Part shown: piece by piece, positions 1 to 6,828 of the stretch
Numbering within the stretch: the stretch's first letter is position 1
How the letters are laid out: each line of letters opens with the position of its first letter
From: Granulicella sp.
GTDB taxonomy: Bacteria; Acidobacteriota; Terriglobia; Terriglobales; Acidobacteriaceae
Assembly (NCBI GenBank): GCA_003133205.1
Contig: PKWK01000037.1
Location: forward strand, 1 to 16,721
DNA length: 16,721 nt
Direction: 5' to 3'
Program-made: the position numbers and the translations under genes
Notes under the pieces: model-generated
Database searches by the model: none
Told to the model about the DNA's origin: nothing
What the model saw: only the letters and a program-made list of their open reading frames with translations

Positions 1-1
1 G

Positions 2-97
2 GACGGATCGGTTTACGCTCTGGTTACCGGCCTTGCATTAGGGGTGGCAGCGCTTTCGATTGAAGGCCTTCGCCTCGTCAAGAGCTGGACCGTCTAG
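2..97 (+). CDS. C-terminal end of a small membrane protein upstream of atpB (possibly AtpI-like), partial
   Basis: An open frame enters from the left edge and ends at TAG 95-97, giving the last 31 residues of a protein. The visible part is one hydrophobic stretch (VYALVTGLALGVAAL) followed by a short basic end (LRLVKSW), as in a transmembrane helix with a cytoplasmic tail. It stops 23 nt before atpB on the same strand. In many bacteria the gene just before atpB encodes ATP synthase protein I, a small membrane protein that helps c-ring assembly or Mg2+ uptake. That identity is inferred from position and hydrophobicity only. The start lies outside the window. Confidence 0.5.
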   Translation, partial: DGSVYALVTGLALGVAALSIEGLRLVKSWTV

Positions 98-120
98 CCG
101 ATTCGAGATCTCCGAGATTT

Positions 121-852
121 ATGCCGACACAGCTACTCTTCACGCGATTCCTGAATGCCCATTTCGCCGCGCCAGTCGATCACTTGCTGAGCGCCCTGCA
201 TATCCAGCCGCAATTTCCAGACACGCCGATCACCAACACGGTCGCGATGGAACTGCTCGTCTTCTCCTTGTTGGTCCTGTACTTCATCGTCGTTCGCCTT
301 ACGCTGAACGTCGAAAAGCCGGGAACCTTCCAGCACGTCGCGGAGATGATTCAGGGGTTCGTCTTCGATCAGAGCGAATCGATTATCGGCCACGGACACG
401 AACGCTTCGTCAGCTACGTCACGGCGCTCGGGATGTTCATCCTGTTGAGCAATCTCCTGGGGCTTATTCCTGGGCTCGAGTCGCCCACCGCGAACGTCGT
501 GGTGCCGCTCGGATTTGCGCTGACGACTTTCGTCTATTACCACTACCACGGCGTTCGGGCGAACGGCTTCGGCTATGTCAAACAGTTCCTCGGCCCGGTC
601 TGGTGGCTTTACCCGCTGATGTTGCCGATCGAGATCATCTCGCACTGTGCGCGCATCCTCTCGCTCACCGTCCGTCTCTACGCCAACATGTTCGCTGGAG
701 ACCTGCTGGCGCTCGTAGCCTTTTCGATTATCCCCATCGGGATACCTCTGCTCGCGCTTGGGCTGCATTTTGGCGTGGCGATTATTCAGGCGTATGTATT
801 CATGCTGCTGTCGATGATTTATCTATCGCTTGCAGTGGCGCACGAACATTAG
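121..852 (+). CDS. atpB: F0F1 ATP synthase subunit a
   Basis: Subunit a (243 aa) is the membrane stator of F0 that forms the two ion half-channels against the c-ring. Several hydrophobic helices are visible: about residues 43-62, 97-116, 126-142, 160-178 and the C-terminal pair. The hallmark helix contains SLTVRLYANMFAGDLL, where Arg185 corresponds to the essential Arg210 of E. coli. The last helix (QAYVFMLLSMIYLSLAVAHEH) is also typical. Length is close to the short bacterial form. ATG 121 follows a weak purine run (GAGAT) and gives the expected N-terminus with residues that lead into helix 1. atpE follows after a 167-nt spacer carrying hairpins, so both are probably transcribed together. 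Confidence 0.96.
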   Translation: MPTQLLFTRFLNAHFAAPVDHLLSALHIQPQFPDTPITNTVAMELLVFSLLVLYFIVVRLTLNVEKPGTFQHVAEMIQGFVFDQSESIIGHGHERFVSYVTALGMFILLSNLLGLIPGLESPTANVVVPLGFALTTFVYYHYHGVRANGFGYVKQFLGPVWWLYPLMLPIEIISHCARILSLTVRLYANMFAGDLLALVAFSIIPIGIPLLALGLHFGVAIIQAYVFMLLSMIYLSLAVAHEH

Positions 853-884
853 TGCTTCGCACTACTCCAGGCTGAAGCCTGGAG
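851..884. repeat. Two adjacent palindromes between atpB and atpE
   Basis: Starting inside the atpB stop codon there is AGTGC-TTC-GCACT (851-863). It is followed at 865-884 by arms CTCCAGGCT and AGCCTGGAG separated by GA, a perfect 9-bp inverted repeat. No T-run follows, so this is not a standard terminator. The form (compact palindrome in intergenic space, continuing into GCTACCA) resembles the REP-like dispersed elements of Acidobacteria. It could also act as an RNA hairpin that tunes the atpB:atpE ratio. Confidence 0.6.
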
Positions 885-1019
885 CTACCACTTTGACTTT
901 CTCCGCGGAGGCTCTCTCCCTCTTCGCGGTGCGCACCAACGCCGTTCAGCGTGAGGGTGCCAGCACGGTGAGCATCAACCACCCACTGGCGGCGTACTTT
1001 GGGAGAACGGAGTCACACC

Positions 1020-1331
1020 ATGCGTAAACTGCAATTTCTCTTCATCTCGCTGTCCGCGATGCTGTTGGCAACGCCGGCTTTCGCACAGGCAGCAGGCACC
1101 TACTCCCCCGCGTCGCAGTGGGTTCCGCTCGCTGCTGGCCTGGGCATGGCGCTTGCCGCTGGACTCTGCGGACTCGGTCAGGGCAGGGCAACCGCTTCGG
1201 CCACCGAGGCCCTCGCCCGCAACCCCGGCGCTCGCCCTGGAATCTTCGTCTTCCTGATCCTCGGTCTCGCGTTCATGGAGTCGCTCGCGCTCTTCACCTT
1301 CGTCATCATCTTCCTCAAGGTAAAAGCCTAA
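1020..1331 (+). CDS. atpE: F0F1 ATP synthase subunit c, with N-terminal signal peptide
   Basis: Subunit c forms the rotating proteolipid ring of F0. The mature part has the usual two helices joined by a polar loop (EALARNPGARPG). The ion-binding carboxylate is Glu87 in LAFMESLALF, and helix 1 carries Gln54 in GLGQG. The first 22 residues look like a signal peptide: basic MRK, a hydrophobic core, then TPAFA before QA. The full protein is therefore 103 aa, against about 80 for E. coli. ATG 1020 is preferred over TTG 999 because GGAG (1009-1012) lies 7 nt before it and because it begins exactly at the signal sequence. Gln54, Glu87 and Ser88 match sodium ligands of Ilyobacter subunit c, but the Thr and Tyr positions are Leu91-type and Phe here, so ion specificity is open. 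Confidence 0.95.
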   Translation: MRKLQFLFISLSAMLLATPAFAQAAGTYSPASQWVPLAAGLGMALAAGLCGLGQGRATASATEALARNPGARPGIFVFLILGLAFMESLALFTFVIIFLKVKA

Positions 1332-1354
1332 ACACGGTGCAGCATGGATTGCAG

Positions 1355-1380
1355 AGAGCCTCCCGCGTGGAGGCTCTTTG
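1355..1380 (+). terminator. Hairpin terminator after atpE
   Basis: A perfect 9-bp stem (AGAGCCTCC 1355-1363 with GGAGGCTCT 1369-1377) and a 5-nt loop sit 23 nt after the atpE stop. They are followed by TTGCTTTGC, a short and interrupted U-tract. It probably ends the atpB-atpE transcript and marks a split ATP synthase operon. Confidence 0.7.
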
Positions 1381-1403
1381 CTTTGCGCTGACTACCTAAT
1401 GTT

Positions 1404-1432
1404 TTGTGACAGTGGCAGCGGCTTGGTAGACT
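1404..1432 (+). promoter_or_regulatory. Candidate sigma70-type promoter of the GH127 gene
   Basis: TTGTGA (1404-1409), a 17-nt spacer and TAGACT (1427-1432) match the consensus at four of six positions in each hexamer. The start point would be near 1439, leaving a leader of about 50 nt with GGAG (1475-1478) 10 nt before ATG 1489. Prediction only. Confidence 0.4.
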
Positions 1433-1488
1433 TCGGACGCTGCCATGTCCTGCATTTTGACGGGCCTGTCTAGCGGAGAGTGATTCTC

Positions 1489-3420
1489 ATGGATGCACGA
1501 TTCTTGACGAGCCGGCGGAGTGTTCTGGCGGGCATGACGGCGGTGGCAGGAAGCCTGACGCTGGGCCGCACGGCGCTGGGAATGCTGGATACGCCGCCCG
1601 GCAAGGCTGACGATTTCGTGGCTGGCAAGTCTGGCAAACTCGTGCCATTTCCCATGACGCAGGTGCGCCTGTCGGACGGTCTCTTCAAGGCGCAGTCCGA
1701 GATCAACCAGACCTATCTGGCCTCGCTGAATACGGATCGGCTGCTGCACAGCTTTCGCGTGACCTCCGGGCTGACCTCGTCCGCGACGCCTTACGGCGGG
1801 TGGGAGAAGCCCGACTGCGAACTGCGCGGGCACTTCAATGGCGGACATTATCTCTCCGCGGTCGCGCTGGCCTATGCGAGCGCAGGAAACGACACGCTGC
1901 GCAAAAGTGGCGACACGATGGTAGCCGAACTGGCGCGTTGTCAGAAGGCAAATGGCAACGGCTATCTGAGCGCTTATCCCGAGACGTTGTTCGAGACACT
2001 GGCGAAGGGCGGCAAGGTGTGGGCGCCGTTCTACACGCTGCACAAGATCATGGCCGGGCTGGTAGACATGTATGTTCACACCGGCAACGAGCAGGCGCTG
2101 CAGACGGCCGAGGGCATCGCCGGCTGGGTGCAGGCGTACTTCCAGGGCATCGGCGACGATCAGCGCCAGTTCATGCTGCGCACCGAGTACGGTGGCATGA
2201 ACGAGGTGATGGCGAACCTGTACGGACTGACCGGCAAGCAGCGGTATCTCGACATCGCGCATCTCTTCGAGCAGCCGGCGTTCCTCGATCCGCTCGCCGG
2301 ACATCGCGACGACCTGCGCGGCCTACACGCGAACACACATGTGCCCAAGGTGATCGGCGCGGCGCGGATGTACGAGTTGACCGGAGAGACGCGCTATCGT
2401 GACATCGCGCAATATTTTCTTGAAGAGGTGCTGACCGAGCGCAGCTACGTGATCGGCAATACCAGCGTTGGCGAGTCGTGGCGCAGCGATCCCGGAAACC
2501 TGAAGGGGAGCCTGGAGTATCACGACGCCGAGTGTTGCGTGGCCTACAACCTGATGAAGCTCGAGCGCCACGCGTTTGCATGGACTGGCGATGCGCGCTG
2601 GATGGACGCGTACGAGCGCAGCCTGTGGAACTGCCGTATGGGCACGCAGAATCCGCAGGGACTGAAGCAATACTTCTTTCCGCTTGCGGCGGGATATTGG
2701 CGGCACTTCAATTCGGCGGAGAATTCGTTCTGGTGCTGCACGGGCACGGGCGCGGAGGAGTTCGCGAAGTTCAACGACACAATCTATTTTCATGATGCGA
2801 ACAGCGTCTGGGTCAATCAGTTCATCGCTTCCGAACTGGACTGGAAGGAGCAGAAGTTCGGGCTGCGGCAGGAGACCTCGTTTCCGACAGAGCATGGAAC
2901 AACGCTGCACATCAAGGTGGCGGCTCCTCAGAAGCGGACCATTCATGTGCGCATTCCAAGCTGGGCTGGCGACGGCGGCTCGGTTCGCGTGAATGGCCGC
3001 GAGTTGGAGGCGTTTGCGCAGCCGGGGAGCTATCTCTCGCTTACGCGCGAGTGGCATGATGGCGACAAAGTCGAAGTGTCGTTGCCGATGCGGCTTTACG
3101 CCGAACCGTTGCCGGGCGATCCCACGCTGCGCGCCGCGCTCTACGGGCCGCTGGTGTTGGCGGCTGACCTGGGGCCGGGACCGAAGGATGGGCCGCTGAA
3201 GATCGGAGCGTACGACACAGGGCCGAAGCCTGCGGATCTCGGTCCGCCAGCCGAAGCGCCAGTTGCTCCCGCGGGCAACGCTGCGGATTGGATCGAGGTA
3301 GCGTCGGCGAAGGACCTTACCTTTAAGTCGGCGACAAAAGGCGCTCTTCCTGTGAAGCCGATGTACCGCGTCACGGACGAGAAGTACGCCGTGTACTGGG
3401 GTACGGAGAAGAAGGCCTGA
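1489..3420 (+). CDS. GH127-family beta-L-arabinofuranosidase, Tat-exported
   Basis: This 643-aa protein matches the GH127 (formerly DUF1680) family, which removes beta-L-arabinofuranosyl groups from plant glycans through a cysteine nucleophile held on zinc. The site is visible: Glu348 and Cys350 in DAECC, and Cys416-Cys417 in FWCCTGTGAEEF. These correspond to Glu338, Cys340, Cys417 and Cys418 of Bifidobacterium HypBA1. Glu329 in SVGES is a possible acid/base. An alpha/alpha barrel precedes a beta-rich C-terminal part ending YAVYWG, as expected for a complete member. The N-terminus SRRSVLAG plus a hydrophobic run is a twin-arginine signal, so it probably acts outside the cytoplasm. ATG 1489 is chosen over GTG 1480, which sits directly on the ribosome-binding site. 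The downstream NUDIX gene overlaps its end. Confidence 0.9.
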   Translation: MDARFLTSRRSVLAGMTAVAGSLTLGRTALGMLDTPPGKADDFVAGKSGKLVPFPMTQVRLSDGLFKAQSEINQTYLASLNTDRLLHSFRVTSGLTSSATPYGGWEKPDCELRGHFNGGHYLSAVALAYASAGNDTLRKSGDTMVAELARCQKANGNGYLSAYPETLFETLAKGGKVWAPFYTLHKIMAGLVDMYVHTGNEQALQTAEGIAGWVQAYFQGIGDDQRQFMLRTEYGGMNEVMANLYGLTGKQRYLDIAHLFEQPAFLDPLAGHRDDLRGLHANTHVPKVIGAARMYELTGETRYRDIAQYFLEEVLTERSYVIGNTSVGESWRSDPGNLKGSLEYHDAECCVAYNLMKLERHAFAWTGDARWMDAYERSLWNCRMGTQNPQGLKQYFFPLAAGYWRHFNSAENSFWCCTGTGAEEFAKFNDTIYFHDANSVWVNQFIASELDWKEQKFGLRQETSFPTEHGTTLHIKVAAPQKRTIHVRIPSWAGDGGSVRVNGRELEAFAQPGSYLSLTREWHDGDKVEVSLPMRLYAEPLPGDPTLRAALYGPLVLAADLGPGPKDGPLKIGAYDTGPKPADLGPPAEAPVAPAGNAADWIEVASAKDLTFKSATKGALPVKPMYRVTDEKYAVYWGTEKKA

Positions 3421-3983
3421 GCGCGCCCGAGATCAAGACGATCAGCAGCCGCGAGGTCTATCGCAACAAGTGGACGCGCGTGCGTGAGGACGTGATCGAG
3501 CGGGCGAACGGCGAGCGCGGCATCTATGGCGTCGTCGACAAAGATTCAGCGTGCATCATTGTTCCGGTGGATTCGACGCCCGAGGGCGACTTCCTCTACC
3601 TGGTCGAGCAGTTTCGCTACACGGTTGGAGCGCGGTACATGGAGCTTCCGCAGGGAGGCTGGGAGATCGCCGAGGCCAACCCGGAAGAGATGGCGCGTGG
3701 CGAACTGCGTGAAGAGACGGGCCTGAGCGCGGAGCGGATGACTCTCCTGACCACGCTTCAGATAGGCTATGGCGTGATGAATCAGAAGCACCATGTCTTT
3801 CTCGCAGAGGGACTTTCGCAAGGCGAGCACGATCGCGATGCGGAAGAGACGGGTCTGGAAGTGCATCGGGTGAGCGTGGCGGATTTCGAGGCGATGCTGC
3901 TTGACGGCAGAATTGTGGACAACTGTTCCGCCGCAGCGTGGGGTGTGTATCACCTGTGGCGGGAGCGGCACCTCGCGCGCTAG
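3417..3983 (+). CDS. NUDIX hydrolase, ADP-ribose pyrophosphatase-like
   Basis: The protein has a NUDIX fold signature: PQGGWE (codons from 3648) followed by GELREETGL, which carries the metal-binding glutamates. The upstream ACIIVPVD..FLYLVEQFRY is typical of ADP-ribose or nucleoside-diphosphate-sugar pyrophosphatases. The first conventional start is GTG 3480, giving 167 aa. However, the in-frame sequence before it (EIKTISSREVYRNKWTRVRED) is the normal N-terminal strand of this subfamily. No ATG, GTG or TTG lies near, but CTG 3417 has GGAG (3405-3408) 8 nt before it and overlaps the GH127 stop as CTGA. That start gives 188 aa and suggests translational coupling. The 3' end shares CTAG with ribA. 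The substrate is not determined. Confidence 0.85.
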   Translation: MSAPEIKTISSREVYRNKWTRVREDVIERANGERGIYGVVDKDSACIIVPVDSTPEGDFLYLVEQFRYTVGARYMELPQGGWEIAEANPEEMARGELREETGLSAERMTLLTTLQIGYGVMNQKHHVFLAEGLSQGEHDRDAEETGLEVHRVSVADFEAMLLDGRIVDNCSAAAWGVYHLWRERHLAR

Positions 3984-4633
3984 TTGACGAGGTGGCCCAT
4001 CTTATCTTGCTTGGTCTTGAGGTATCTTTCGAAGGTGGGTTCGGAGGGAACCTCGGCGGAGATGCGCTCGGCGACTGTGATGCCAACGGCTTCGAGGGCT
4101 TCGACCTTTTCAGGGTTGTTGGTGATGAGGCGGACCGATTCGACGCCGAGTAGTTTCAAGATGGCGGCGGGCAGTTCATACTCGCGGCAGTCGGCGAGGT
4201 AGCCGAGTTCGAGATTGGCTTCGATAGTGTCGAAGCCCTGGTCCTGCAACTCGTAGGCCTGGAGCTTGGCCATGAGGCCGATGCCGCGGCCCTCCTGATT
4301 CTCGTAGAGGAGGATTCCGGCGCCTGCGTCGGCGATGGCGGCGAGGGCGAGTTCGAGTTGCTGGCGGCAGTCGCAGCGCAGCGAGTGGAAGACGTCTCCG
4401 GTGAGGCACTGGGAGTGGATGCGAACAATGGGCGGTTCAGCTCCGGGCTTGGCGGGAACGATGTCGCCCATGACGAGCGCGATAGCGGATTCGACGCGGC
4501 GGGGGGGCGCGGGGGTGTCGTCGTTGCAGGGCTCGGGATTGGCCACGACGCCTTCGAAGCCGAGGATGCGGAACTGTCCCCAACGGGTGGGGAAGTCGGC
4601 ATCGGCGAGCTTGCGAACGGATTCGAAAGGCAT
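3980..4633 (-). CDS. ribA: GTP cyclohydrolase II
   Basis: This 217-aa enzyme opens GTP to 2,5-diamino-6-ribosylamino-4(3H)-pyrimidinone 5'-phosphate, formate and pyrophosphate, the first step of riboflavin synthesis in the cytosol. The zinc site is Cys76, Cys87 and Cys89 in SQCLTGDVFHSLRCDC. The family core LLYENQEGRGIGL and YELQDQGFDT follows, then RLITNNPEKVEAL and an end TKQDKMGHLVN. It is the stand-alone form, without the DHBP synthase (RibB) domain of RibBA fusions. A 14-residue Pro-rich segment around residues 33-46 is longer than in E. coli. ATG 4633 has no Shine-Dalgarno sequence, but TATAAT ends 6 nt before it. It converges on the NUDIX gene with a 4-bp overlap. Confidence 0.95.
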   Translation of the reverse strand: MPFESVRKLADADFPTRWGQFRILGFEGVVANPEPCNDDTPAPPRRVESAIALVMGDIVPAKPGAEPPIVRIHSQCLTGDVFHSLRCDCRQQLELALAAIADAGAGILLYENQEGRGIGLMAKLQAYELQDQGFDTIEANLELGYLADCREYELPAAILKLLGVESVRLITNNPEKVEALEAVGITVAERISAEVPSEPTFERYLKTKQDKMGHLVN

Positions 4634-4639
4634 AGTTTG

Positions 4640-4645
4640 ATTATA
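4640..4645 (-). promoter_or_regulatory. -10 box of ribA, predicted leaderless start
   Basis: On the minus strand a perfect TATAAT is followed by CAAACT and then the ribA ATG at 4633. The start point expected 7 nt after the box falls on or next to the A of ATG. No convincing -35 hexamer was found at 17 nt spacing. Confidence 0.5.
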
Positions 4646-4814
4646 CGGTTCGAAGTACCTAGGGTTGGATGTTCGGGGCAGGGGTTGGGTGCAGGGCCGT
4701 CTGCGCGCTGGCAAGTGAGAGGTGCACGGTCTCGCATGCCGCGCGATGCCCACGCATAACAAAGCGTGATGAATGGGGCACCCAATGTTGGGCGGTGCGA
4801 TTAGAGTAAGTAAT

Positions 4815-6266
4815 ATGGCGCATGGGATGACACACGCGGTTGTGGCGCAGGTGTCGGATAGCCTCATCCTGATTACGCTGCTGATCAAACTGGGCGTAGC
4901 GGCGGCGGTGTCGAGTTCGCTGGCGCGTTCGACCACGTTCAAGAAACTGCTCCTGGTGCCGCGTAGAAGCCATCGGCAAGTGCTTGGGCTACTGGCGACG
5001 ATCTGCGTACCGCTGACGCTCGGCGTGTGGGTTCGGGTGCGGGTGCCGAACTTTTATGCGGCAGACATCTCGTTTGAAACAACCATTCTGCTGGGACTGC
5101 TTCTGGGGCCGGGGACAGCGATGTTGGGCGGGGCTGCGCTGGCGATCCCCGCGGTGTGGCACGGCGAGTATTGGACGCTGCCGGTGAACCTGGCGGTGGG
5201 GCTGATTGCGGGCTTGTTTGGCCGGTTCACCGAGCGCGAGGATGTGTGGTCGTTCTCGCCGATGATCGACCTGAGCCTGTATCGGTGGGTGACGAGAAAC
5301 CTGCGGCGGCCGCAGTTCGACCGGCAGATACTGCTGCTGGTACTGATCACGGCGATGCAGTTTGGGACGAGCATGCTTTCGCGCTATTACCCGCGACAGT
5401 TCTTCGAACTGCACTCGCCCTACTGGCTGGTGGAACTGGCGATCTGCGCGTGCGCGCCGGTGGTGGTGGGGATTCCGCTGAAGATATGGAACGCAATCCG
5501 CATCGAACGCAAGCTCGAGGAGCAGAGCCGGTTGCTGATGGAGGCGCGCCTGGATGCGCTGCAGCGGCAGATCAATCCGCATTTTCTGTTCAACACGCTG
5601 AACTCTATTGCATCGCTGGTGCGATCACAGCCGGAACTGGCCCGCGAGATGATTGTGAAGCTGGCGAACATCCTGCGTGTGCTGCTGAAGCACCGCGAGG
5701 CATTTGTGCCGTTTTCGGATGAGTTGGCGTTCACGGATGATTACCTGGATATCGAGGTGGTGCGGTTCGGCGAAAAGCTGCGAGTGGTGAAAGAGATCGC
5801 CGAGGATACGCTACCGGTGGTGGTGCCGAGCATGTTGCTGCAGCCGCTGATTGAGAACTCGATCAAGCATGGACTGGAACCGCGCATCGGCGGCGGCACG
5901 GTGACGCTGCGCAGCCGACTCCTCTCGGACGGGCGGCTGCTGCTGGAGGTCGAGGACGACGGCATCGGAATGGAGTCTGAGCCAGTGAGCGAGCTGACCA
6001 CGTCAGCGAGCGAGTCGGTGCGTGCCGGCGTGGGAAATGGGGCCGGCAATGGTGGGGGAGGGATCGGGATGCGCAACGTGCGCGAGCGCATGGAGGTGCT
6101 CTACGGGAGCCAGGCCGAGGTGGAGATTGTGAGCCGGCCCGGGCGCGGAACCAAGGTGACCCTGGTGATGCCGGTGCTGGAAGCAGGAGCGGCGCCGTGG
6201 GCACAGTTCGGCGAGGCGCTGCAGGCGACCTGGGCGGACGTGGCAAAGGCGATTACGCGGGAGTGA
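4815..6266 (+). CDS. LytS/YehU-type sensor histidine kinase
   Basis: The 483-aa protein has an N-terminal membrane half with about five or six hydrophobic helices, similar to the 5TM sensor of the LytS family. A helical linker and a His_kinase domain follow, with LQRQINPHFLFNTLNSI; the predicted phosphoacceptor is His256. The ATPase part shows an N-box (PLIENSIKHGL), DDGIGM and GIGMRNVRERM. A Ser- then Gly-rich insert (about residues 395-415) sits between the two ATP-lid glycine motifs. Such kinases normally pair with a LytTR response regulator, but none is adjacent: the next gene is blaI. ATG 4815 is preferred to ATG 4773 because the extra residues are not membrane-like; TAGAGT lies 7 nt before it. 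What it senses is unknown. Confidence 0.9.
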   Translation: MAHGMTHAVVAQVSDSLILITLLIKLGVAAAVSSSLARSTTFKKLLLVPRRSHRQVLGLLATICVPLTLGVWVRVRVPNFYAADISFETTILLGLLLGPGTAMLGGAALAIPAVWHGEYWTLPVNLAVGLIAGLFGRFTEREDVWSFSPMIDLSLYRWVTRNLRRPQFDRQILLLVLITAMQFGTSMLSRYYPRQFFELHSPYWLVELAICACAPVVVGIPLKIWNAIRIERKLEEQSRLLMEARLDALQRQINPHFLFNTLNSIASLVRSQPELAREMIVKLANILRVLLKHREAFVPFSDELAFTDDYLDIEVVRFGEKLRVVKEIAEDTLPVVVPSMLLQPLIENSIKHGLEPRIGGGTVTLRSRLLSDGRLLLEVEDDGIGMESEPVSELTTSASESVRAGVGNGAGNGGGGIGMRNVRERMEVLYGSQAEVEIVSRPGRGTKVTLVMPVLEAGAAPWAQFGEALQATWADVAKAITRE

Positions 6267-6384
6267 AAGAAGTTTGAGCGGGCCACAATTCAGCCGGCGC
6301 CGGATAATGCGCTCGTTCGCGACGGCCTGATCGACCAGCTTGCTGACCGGGTCACCGAGCAATGGGGTGGGCTGGAGCGCGACG

Positions 6385-6427
6385 TACGATAATAATCGTT
6401 GACATACGATAAACGTCGTACTATGGT
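6385..6427 (+). promoter_or_regulatory. blaI promoter with two operator-like palindromes
   Basis: TTGACA (6399-6404), a 17-nt spacer and TATGGT (6422-6427) form a strong promoter. Palindrome 1 is TACGAT-AATA-ATCGTT (6385-6400), which touches the -35 box. Palindrome 2 is TACGAT-AAAC-GTCGTA (6405-6420), which fills the spacer. They lie 20 bp apart, about two helical turns. This layout fits autorepression by BlaI dimers, as in classical bla/mec operators, though the half-site TACGA differs from the staphylococcal TACA/TGTA. The expected start point coincides with the ATG at 6434. Confidence 0.75.
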
Positions 6428-6433
6428 GTTTAC

Positions 6434-6826
6434 ATGAAACCAAGAGGCAAAAAGATCGAGGCAGTCCAGCTTCCGACCGAGGCTGAGTTGGAGATCCTGA
6501 ACATTCTTTGGGCACGCGGACCCAGCACGGTGCGCGACGTACACACGGCGAGCAGCAAGGAGACCGGCTACACCACGGTGCTGAAGCAGATGCAGGTGAT
6601 GGTGGAGAAGGACCTGCTGGAGCGCAGCGAGCGGTTCCGTTCGCACGTCTACGAGGCGCGCGCCGCGAAGGAGCAGACGCAACAGCGCCTGGCGAGGAAT
6701 CTCGTGCAGCGTGCGTTCGATGGCTCGGCGAAGAACCTGGTGCTGGGAGCGCTCTCGTCGCAGAAAGTGTCAGCGGCGGAGCTTGCGGAGATTCGCGAAT
6801 TGCTGGACCGGTTTGAGAAGAGGTAG
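6434..6826 (+). CDS. blaI: BlaI/MecI/CopY-family repressor
   Basis: A 130-aa winged-helix repressor. The N-terminal half has the BlaI pattern: LPTEAELEILNILWARGPSTV, then the recognition region GYTTVLKQMQVMVEKDLLER, then a basic wing. The C-terminal half (about 75-130) is helical and would form the dimer interface, the region cut in S. aureus BlaI when BlaR1 is activated. It lies 2 nt before the M56 peptidase gene, the usual repressor-sensor pair. In Acidobacteria such pairs are numerous and mostly not linked to beta-lactamases, and none is visible here, so the signal and target are unknown. There is no Shine-Dalgarno sequence; the promoter places transcription start at the ATG. Confidence 0.93.
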   Translation: MKPRGKKIEAVQLPTEAELEILNILWARGPSTVRDVHTASSKETGYTTVLKQMQVMVEKDLLERSERFRSHVYEARAAKEQTQQRLARNLVQRAFDGSAKNLVLGALSSQKVSAAELAEIRELLDRFEKR

Positions 6827-6828
6827 CT

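Noticed and set aside
133..768. Long antisense frame inside atpB
   Set aside because: It is a shadow of the high-GC atpB codons; composition is Arg/Gln-rich with no family motif.
1396..2304. 302-codon antisense frame overlapping the GH127 gene
   Set aside because: The opposite strand encodes a complete GH127 enzyme with its catalytic residues; the antisense frame has no recognisable domain.
4635..4814. FMN riboswitch upstream of ribA or the kinase
   Set aside because: No RFN-element conserved segments were found, and the ribA leader seems to be essentially absent.
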